From positions 1 to 30,076 of the forward strand of contig JAEWEN010000105.1 of assembly GCA_023389275.1 (NCBI GenBank): DNA of 30,076 nucleotides, given 5' to 3'. The position numbers were made by a program, and so were the translations under genes. Every line of letters starts with the position of its first letter. Position 1 is the first letter of the stretch. This DNA comes from Bacillota bacterium (lineage in GTDB: Bacteria; Bacillota; Clostridia; Clostridiales; Caloramatoraceae). Under the pieces are notes generated by a model. It was not told where the DNA came from. It ran no database searches and worked only from the letters and a program-made list of their open reading frames with translations. This document shows positions 24,710-30,076 of the stretch, piece by piece.

Positions 24710-26005
24710 GTGTCAAAACATCAGGCTGTAATAGGATATATTAGAGAACTTAAAGAAGGAGAGAGAATATCTGTTAGAGGTATAGCAGATGTTTTAAATG
24801 TAAGTGAAGGTACAGCATATAAGGCTATTAAAGATGCTGAAAAGTTAGGAATAGTAACAACAATACCTAGAGTTGGAACTGTTAGGGTAGATAAAATAGA
24901 AAAAAGAAGTATACAAAATCTAAATTGTAATGATGTTGTAAATATTGTTACAGGAAGTGTTTTAGGTGGTAAAGCAGGTCTTTATAAATCAATAAATAAC
25001 TTTGTTATAGGAGCTATGACAGTTGATGAAATGGAGAAGTACCTTGGAAATAATGACCTTTTAATAGCAGGAAATAGAGAAGAGGCACATAAATTAGCAC
25101 TTGAAAATAACTGTGCTGTTTTAATTACAGGAGGCTTTACATGTAGTGACTATGTAAAAAGGCTTGCAGATAGAAAACAGCTACCTATAATATCATGTAG
25201 ATATGATACGTTTACAACAGCAACACTTATAAATAATGCTATGAGTCAAAGAAAAATAAAAAGTGATATTATTTTAGCTGAAGATATTATGAAAACAAAC
25301 TTTTTATTTTTAGACCTTACATCTACAATAGGGGATTTAAAAGCAGCTAATATAATAACAGGTGAAACTTATTTTTATATTATAGATGAAAAAGGAAAGC
25401 TCATAGGTTCTATAGAGTATTTTGAAGATATGACTGGGGACAATGATCCTATAACTCCACATGTACAAAAAAACCTAGTATGTGTATCTACAAAAACCTC
25501 AGTTTCATATGCAGCACATATACTTTTAAAAAGTGATTTAGAAAGGCTTCCTGTACTTGAAGGAAAAAGAATGGTTGGAATACTTTTAAAAGAAGAAGTA
25601 GAAAAAACCCTTAAAAAACTAGGGCACAGAGATAGTAAAAATCATACTATAGAAGAACTTATTGAAAAAAGCTTTGAAAAAAGAAAAACAGATAAAGGGG
25701 TAGTGTATTCAGGCACCATACTTCCTGAAATGATAAATAAACTTGGAATAGCAAGTTGGAATGTTTTAAATCTTATAATGTCTGTAACTGGAATATCAGC
25801 TTTAACAGAACATAAAATACAAAACATTTTACTTGATACATTTAATACTATGTTTATAAAGCCACTTCAAATGGATTCACCTATAGAGGTTAGGGCTGAG
25901 ATAATAGATATTGGAAAAGTAGGTTCTAAAGTTGAAGTATCATTAAACACAGAAGATGAACTTATAGGTAAGGCTTATCTTACAACAAAAGTACTTGGAA
26001 AGTAG
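24710..26005 (+). CDS. YtoI-like regulator: HTH, DRTGG, CBS pair and hotdog domains
   Basis: The 431-residue protein has four parts. An N-terminal helix-turn-helix (about 5-60, with ISVRGIADVLNVSEGTAYKAI). A DRTGG domain (about 70-185, with VIGAMTVDEMEKYL and AVLITGGFTCS). A CBS domain pair (about 190-310, with LPVLEGKRMVGILLKEEV). A C-terminal hotdog/thioesterase-like fold (about 330-431). This matches Bacillus YtoI. CBS pairs usually bind adenosine nucleotides, so a nucleotide-sensing regulator is the natural inference; the target is unknown. GTG 24710 follows GAAGGTG. dnaE begins eight bases after its stop, so they share a transcript. Confidence 0.9.
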   Translation: MSKHQAVIGYIRELKEGERISVRGIADVLNVSEGTAYKAIKDAEKLGIVTTIPRVGTVRVDKIEKRSIQNLNCNDVVNIVTGSVLGGKAGLYKSINNFVIGAMTVDEMEKYLGNNDLLIAGNREEAHKLALENNCAVLITGGFTCSDYVKRLADRKQLPIISCRYDTFTTATLINNAMSQRKIKSDIILAEDIMKTNFLFLDLTSTIGDLKAANIITGETYFYIIDEKGKLIGSIEYFEDMTGDNDPITPHVQKNLVCVSTKTSVSYAAHILLKSDLERLPVLEGKRMVGILLKEEVEKTLKKLGHRDSKNHTIEELIEKSFEKRKTDKGVVYSGTILPEMINKLGIASWNVLNLIMSVTGISALTEHKIQNILLDTFNTMFIKPLQMDSPIEVRAEIIDIGKVGSKVEVSLNTEDELIGKAYLTTKVLGK

Positions 26006-26013
26006 GTGATAAA

Positions 26014-27168
26014 TTGAGTTTTGTACATCTTCATGTTCATAGTGAATACAGTCTTTTAGATGGTTCATCTAGGGTAAAAAAATTACCTAAAAAAGCTAAG
26101 GAACTTGGAATGAATTCTATAGCATTAACAGACCATGGAGTTATGTTTGGTATTATAGATTTTTATAAAGCATGTAAAGCAGAGGGAATAAAGCCTATAC
26201 TGGGATGTGAAATATATGTTGCACCAAGAAGTCTTACACAAAAAGAAGGAAAGCAGGATGCAGCAAATTACCACTTAATATTACTTGCTAAAAATAATGA
26301 AGGTTATAAAAACCTTATGAAAATAGATTCTTTAGCATATGTAGATGGATTTTATTATAAACCACGTATTGACTATGAAAACTTAAAAAAATATTCAGAA
26401 GGAATAATAGCTTTAGGTGCTTGTCTTGGAGGAGAAGTTCAGCAGCATATTCTTCATAATGACTATGAAGAAGCAAAAAGAAAAGCATATTTATATGAAG
26501 AAATTTTTGGCAAAGGTAACTTTTTCCTTGAAATTCAAGACCATGGTATAGAAGAACAAAAAAAGGTAAATCAAGTTTTATATAAACTATCAGAGGAAAC
26601 ACAAATACCTTTAGTTGCAACAAATGACGTTCACTATATAGAGAAAGAGGAATCAAAGGCACATGAGATACTTGTTTGTATACAAACAGGTAAAACAATA
26701 GATGATGATAATAAATTAGAATTTGCAAGTGATGAGTTTTACTTAAAGTCAGAAGAGGAAATGAAAAATCTTTTCCCAGAAAAAATTGAAGCTATAGAAA
26801 ATACACAAAAAGTAGCTGATATGTGTAATGTAGAGTTTGACTTTAATGTAACTCATCTTCCAAAATTTGATACTCCAGAAGGGTATGACTCTAGTGGATA
26901 CTTAAGACATCTTTGTGGTGAAGGATTAAAAAGACTTTATCCAGATGCAGGAGATTTAGAGAAGGAAAGACTAGAATATGAGCTTTCTGTAATTGAGGAA
27001 ATGGGATATGTAGATTACTTTTTAATAGTTTGGGACTTTATAAGGTTTGCAAATGAAAAAGGAATAGTCACAGGTCCAGGAAGAGGTTCAGGAGCAGGGT
27101 CTATAGTTGCATATACACTTGGAATCACAAAAATAGATCCTATAAAATATAACCTAATATTCGAGCGT
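26014..27168 (+). CDS. dnaE: dnaE exon 1 (DNA polymerase III alpha, residues 1-385)
   Basis: DnaE is a replicative polymerase subunit. Exon 1 encodes the N-terminal PHP domain (VHLHVHSEYSLLDGSS near 4-19, ALTDHGVMFG near 37-46, CEIYVAPRS near 67-75, ATNDVHYI near 203-210) and the start of the palm, including GPGRGSGAGSIVAYTLGIT (about 356-374). The TTG start at 26014 follows TAGGTGAT. The exon ends at LIFER after exactly 385 codons. The frame as read runs six more codons (ELRCAL) into the intron before a stop. The catalytic PDIDSDF lies only a few residues into exon 2, so without splicing the product would be a dead fragment. Confidence 0.95.
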
Positions 27169-28262
27169 GAATTAAGATGCGCTCTTTAAACTGGGTGAAT
27201 TGCTGGGAAGCTAAGCTAAATAAGTATGCCAATCAGCAGCCAAGTCTGGGAAGGCTTTATGTACCAGAAAGGTTCAGAGACTAGAGAAATGAGAAGCCAA
27301 TCAATAAATTTCTCCACGAGTGCCCAGCTTAATAAACTTTATATTTTGCATAATATAATTTTCTTTACTGATACTAATAACATAGAAGTGTAAAGGAATG
27401 TTAAAAATGTATACGAAAATATGTGAAAAATGTGGAATAAATTTTGAAACTAAAAAGTCTATACAAAGATTTTGCTCTAAAAGCTGTGCTAATAGTTTTA
27501 ATACTACTAGAAGGAAGATACAGGATGAAAATATATTCTCAAAAGGATTAAATAATATAAACTCTTATATATTAGGATTAATTTATTCAGATGGATGTTT
27601 AAGTTACTGCAATCATAGTAAAAGATACAAAATTACAATAACACTTAATGATAAAGAATTAATGACAAAAATCAGGGATATAATGACGCCTAACAAAAAA
27701 TTATATGAATATAAACATCCTAATGGAAAAGATATGACATATGCTATTGTTTCTACAAATGAAAAGGATATAGAATTTATTAAAAAAGTAGGAGTTACTG
27801 AAAGAAAGTCAAAAACCATAAAGTTTCCTATCATCGATAAAAAATTCTATAGTCATTTTATTAGAGGAGTGTTTGATGGAGACGGAAGTGTATATGTAAA
27901 TACTACCATTACAAAACATAAAGGAGTCAAAAAAGAGTATTCATACCTAAATGTTTCTTTTACATCAGGTAGTAGAGAGTTTTCAAATGAGCTGATTAAT
28001 GTGTTAAAAGAAAACTCAATAGATGCAAATTTAAATATGGACTCAAGAAAAAATGGTACTAGTTATGTAAAAATATTTAAGTCAAGTTCAGTTAGAAATT
28101 TATTCTATTATATGTATAAAGATGCAAATATATATATGCAAAGAAAGTATGAAAAGTTTATTAAGATGATATAGTCCAATCTGAGTTAGAATTAACTAAC
28201 TGATGAAAATGAGGGAAACCTCCAGAGCATAGGATAAAAAGCCTATGGTTAATAACAAAATG
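27169..28262 (+). mobile_element. Group I intron 1 in dnaE (1094 bases), encoding a homing endonuclease
   Basis: The 5' exon end GAGCGU (27163-27168) pairs with GCGCUC (27179-27184) to make P1, with the canonical U-G wobble exactly at the splice site. UAAGA (27173-27177) pairs with UCUUA at the start of exon 2 (28264-28268), making P10. The core shows GAATTGCTGGGA (P/P4, about 27198), AATCAGCAGCCAAG (27231-27244), P7 as GACUA (27279-27283) with UAGUC (28172-28176), P3 as CTGGG (27191-27195) with CCCAG, and a GAGAAAT/ATTTCTC stem between P7 and P3 typical of subgroup IA. The intron ends in G (28262). The endonuclease gene sits in the P8 loop. Removal joins FER to FLNPERISMPDIDSDF in frame. Confidence 0.95.
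27407..28174 (+). CDS. Intron-encoded LAGLIDADG homing endonuclease with N-terminal zinc finger
   Basis: The 255-residue protein has two LAGLIDADG motifs, LGLIYSDG (about 56-63, acid D62) and IRGVFDGDG (about 152-160, acid D159), the layout of monomeric homing endonucleases that cut intronless alleles. Before them is a likely zinc finger: C6-x2-C9-x13-C23-x3-C27. It lies in the P8 loop of intron 1. The TAG stop at 28172-28174 is part of the P7 3' strand, so the ORF has been fitted to the ribozyme core. I prefer ATG 27407, nine bases after AGGA, over the in-frame ATG 27398, which touches the ribosome site. All motifs are intact, so it may be active. Confidence 0.92.
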   Translation: MYTKICEKCGINFETKKSIQRFCSKSCANSFNTTRRKIQDENIFSKGLNNINSYILGLIYSDGCLSYCNHSKRYKITITLNDKELMTKIRDIMTPNKKLYEYKHPNGKDMTYAIVSTNEKDIEFIKKVGVTERKSKTIKFPIIDKKFYSHFIRGVFDGDGSVYVNTTITKHKGVKKEYSYLNVSFTSGSREFSNELINVLKENSIDANLNMDSRKNGTSYVKIFKSSSVRNLFYYMYKDANIYMQRKYEKFIKMI

Positions 28263-29105
28263 TTCTTAAATCCTGAGCGTATATCAATGCCGGATATTGA
28301 TTCGGATTTTTGCTATGAAAGGCGTCAAGAGGTAATAGATTATGTAGTAGAAAAATATGGTGCAGATAGAGTTGCTCAAATAGTTACATTTGGAACTATG
28401 GCAGCTAGAGCCGCTATAAGAGATGTAGGTAGAGCATTAAATTATCCTTATGCTGAAGTAGATAAAATTGCGAAAATGATTCCTACAGAGCTACATATGA
28501 CAATAGATAAAGCTTTAGATATGAATAAGGAATTAAAAGCAGAGTATGAGTCTAATGAAAGAGTGAAATATTTAATAGATATTTCAAAGGCTTTAGAGGG
28601 GCTACCTAGACATTCATCAACTCATGCTGCTGGAGTAGTAATATCTAAAGAAAAATTAACAGATCATGTACCTGTAGCTAAAAATGATAATACTATAGTT
28701 ACACAATTTCCAATGAGTACATTGGAGGAGCTAGGACTTTTAAAAATGGACTTTTTAGGTCTTAGAACATTAACTGTTTTAAGAGATGCAGTTGATTTAA
28801 TTAAAAGAAGCACTGGAGAAACAATAGATCTTGATAATATAGATTATGAAGATAAAGGTGTTTATGAAATGATAAGCCTTGGTCAAACAGAAGGTATATT
28901 CCAGTTAGAATCTAAGGGAATGACAAACTTTATGAAAGAGTTAAAGCCAGATTGCTTAGAGGATATAATAGCGGGAATATCTCTTTATAGACCAGGGCCA
29001 ATGGATGAGATACCAACATATATAAAAAATAAAAATAATCCAGAAAAAATTCAATATCTAGATGAAAAATTGAAACCTATATTAGAAGTCACATATGGAG
29101 CAATT
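28263..29105 (+). CDS. dnaE: dnaE exon 2 (281 codons)
   Basis: This exon carries the catalytic palm and fingers. PDIDSDF lies nine residues in, with two of the three catalytic aspartates. Then come RRQEVIDYVVEKYG, the HSSTHAAGVVIS segment, LLKMDFLGLRTLTV with the third catalytic acid region, EGIFQLES and SLYRPGPMD. It is exactly 281 codons and ends ...EVTYGAI; the frame as read adds only one alanine before a stop. The next conserved residues, YQEQVMQ, are 0.5 kb away in exon 3. There is no internal stop or frameshift. The ATG seen just before the exon is the last codon-sized piece of the intron and not a translation start. Confidence 0.95.
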
Positions 29106-29603
29106 GCATAATAGATAAAAATATAATTAGATATATGTAGTTCATATAAAATATATTTTTAATTAAATAGCTCCCTACATTCATAAAGAGTGTAGAGTGG
29201 TAAGTGATTACCAAAAACTCCTTTAATTGCTGGAAGTTCCTAAAGCCTATTTAACCACAACATAACCATGAAACAAAGGTAAGTGTGAAGGTGACGAAAG
29301 TAGAAAAAATAAATAGGATGGTATAAGGTTAAATCCTAAGTTCTAATATAATGGATAATCAGCAGCCAAGCTTCAAATAGAAGAAGGTTCAACGACTAGA
29401 GAGAAATCTCGTACACTTAAAGCTAAGTGGAAATGGGGAGCACCTTTTTAAGGTGATGATATAGTCTGTGCTTATGTGAAAGCATAAGAAGTTCATAGGA
29501 GAACTGGTTAAGTCTAGCGAGCTTAATTGAACAATCTTAAAATAATACAATAACCTAGAAATGTAAAATAAATATTTTGTATATATTTTGAAAAACAGTA
29601 ATG
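29106..29603 (+). ncRNA. Group I intron 2 in dnaE (498 bases, no ORF)
   Basis: The core is intact: AATTGCTGGAA (P/P4, near 29225), AATCAGCAGCCAAG (29357-29370), GGTTCAACGACTA with GACUA (29394-29398) pairing UAGUC (29462-29466) as P7, a GAGA-GAAA-TCTC hairpin after P7, a CACCTTTTTAAGGTG P8 hairpin, and CTTATG/CATAAG as P9. Borders are set by the protein: exon 2 ...GCAATT and exon 3 ATATACCAA give TYGAIIYQEQ, with U before and G at the end of the intron. P1 is not canonical: GGAGCAATT (29097-29105) best pairs with AAATAGCTCC (29165-29174), which puts A, not G, opposite the splice-site U. A one-base shift giving TYGAMIYQEQ is possible. No coding sequence is seen. Confidence 0.9.
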
Positions 29604-29855
29604 ATATACCAAGAGCAGGTAATGCAAATTGTAAGAGATATAGGTGGATATTCATTAGGGAGATCTGACCTTGTTCGTCGTGCAATGTCTAAGAAAAAGC
29701 ATGATGTAATGGAAGAGGAAAGAAAGAACTTTATATATGGATTAAAAGATGAAAATGGAAATGTAATAATAGACGGTGCTATAAGACGAGGAGTTTCAGA
29801 GTCTGTAGCAAATAAGCTGTTTGATTTAATGATGGATTTTGCAAGTTATGCATTT
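29604..29855 (+). CDS. dnaE: dnaE exon 3 (84 codons)
   Basis: The exon begins IYQEQVMQIVRDIGGYSLG and includes SDLVRRAMSKKKHDVMEEE, DGAIRRGVSESVANKLFD and ends LMMDFASYAF. In DnaE proteins the next residues are NKSHAAAYA; here the frame continues only VF and then a stop, because intron 3 begins. The exon is exactly 84 codons, so intron phases are all 0. Together exons 1-3 give 750 residues of a polymerase that normally has about 1,150-1,200. The remainder lies beyond the window. Confidence 0.95.
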
Positions 29856-30076
29856 GTATTCTAATTTAAATATTAATCTATATATTTGGTTAGAAATGAA
29901 GAGTGCCTATATAAAGTAATTTATATAGAAAATAGGGTGAATTGCGGGAAAAACCTTAGAGTCTTAAATACTAACTTGTTTTAGTAATAAAATAAGGGCA
30001 AAGGGTAATTCCAATGAGAGTAATAAGTTTAAGAATTGGTTAATCCGCAGCCAAGCTTCCAAAATGGCATAAAAGT
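29856..30076 (+). ncRNA. Group I intron 3 in dnaE (5' part; continues past the window)
   Basis: The exon end GCAUUU (29850-29855) pairs with GAGUGC (29901-29906), six pairs with a U-G wobble at the splice site, a proper P1. The core elements GAATTGCGGGAA (from 29939) and AATCCGCAGCCAAGC (from 30042) are present. The P7 strand, any ORF and the 3' end lie outside the window. It interrupts the codons for F-NKSHA. Confidence 0.88.

Noticed and set aside
26315..26728. A 137-residue minus-strand frame within dnaE exon 1
   Set aside because: Antisense to strongly conserved PHP-domain codons, with no ribosome site and low-complexity Leu/His composition.
27169..28262. An intein in DnaE
   Set aside because: The insert is not an open frame continuous with DnaE: stops occur soon after the junction, the LAGLIDADG ORF has its own start in a different context, and no intein splicing blocks (Cys/Ser start, HN end) are seen.
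29389..29685. A 98-residue minus-strand frame across intron 2 and exon 3
   Set aside because: It runs antisense to the intron core and DnaE exon 3. Its length reflects the AT-poor structured core rather than coding.
26014..29863. dnaE as a frameshifted or nonsense-mutated pseudogene
   Set aside because: The interruptions are 498 and 1094 bases of group I intron sequence with a P7 helix and, for intron 1, P1 and P10. The exons are whole-codon lengths that rejoin in frame with no lost residue.
1..30076. CRISPR arrays, tRNA or rRNA genes, insertion sequences, prophage att sites
   Set aside because: No regularly spaced repeats, tRNA cloverleaf-like sequence, transposase frames or long terminal inverted repeats were noticed on reading the window. 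The only mobile elements seen are the dnaE introns.

Overview
This window is chromosomal DNA from a low-GC, AT-rich Firmicute of the clostridial type. The gene order murB-PHP-rapZ-yvcK-whiA-(HTH/DRTGG/CBS/hotdog)-dnaE, strong GGAGG-type ribosome sites, frequent GTG/TTG starts and dense U-tailed terminators all fit. From memory the order resembles Peptostreptococcaceae (Clostridioides relatives); genus and species cannot be fixed from the sequence alone.

Layout. 1-302 is the end of uvrA. 783-2757 holds a branched-chain amino acid carrier (brnQ) and a membrane-anchored YdcF/SanA-like protein. 2840-7475 is a pyrimidine-type carAB operon with a clear promoter, a complete PyrR-type attenuator and a terminal hairpin. 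7510-8360 holds two small poorly characterised genes facing each other. 8842-11382 is argG-argH. ndk (minus strand) follows. 12185-15303 is an FHA / FtsW-RodA / class B PBP cell-wall module. Then come a DUF5050 protein, trmB, a YdjM-like membrane protein with uvrC, murB, a PHP phosphoesterase, the rapZ-yvcK-whiA cluster and a YtoI-like regulator. The window ends in dnaE.

Two things stand out. First, dnaE is not a single reading frame. It is split at three highly conserved protein motifs by three group I introns, at 27169-28262, 29106-29603 and 29856 to beyond the window. Removing the first two restores an exact frame. The first intron encodes a zinc-finger LAGLIDADG endonuclease whose stop codon is part of the ribozyme P7 helix. 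The second carries no ORF. Second, the CarA glutaminase subunit has lost both its catalytic Cys (now Ser247) and its catalytic His (now Ile332), yet is otherwise intact, is followed directly by an intact CarB and lies behind a well-preserved PyrR attenuator. This predicts an ammonia-dependent carbamoyl-phosphate synthetase, paralleling mammalian CPS1, in a bacterium.

How the genes fit together: CarAB supplies carbamoyl phosphate, with its expression apparently tuned by pyrimidine nucleotides. ArgG and ArgH turn citrulline into arginine. MurB, FtsW/RodA and the PBP belong to peptidoglycan synthesis. RapZ, YvcK and WhiA form the conserved cell-envelope/metabolism cluster. UvrA, UvrC and DnaE serve DNA repair and replication.
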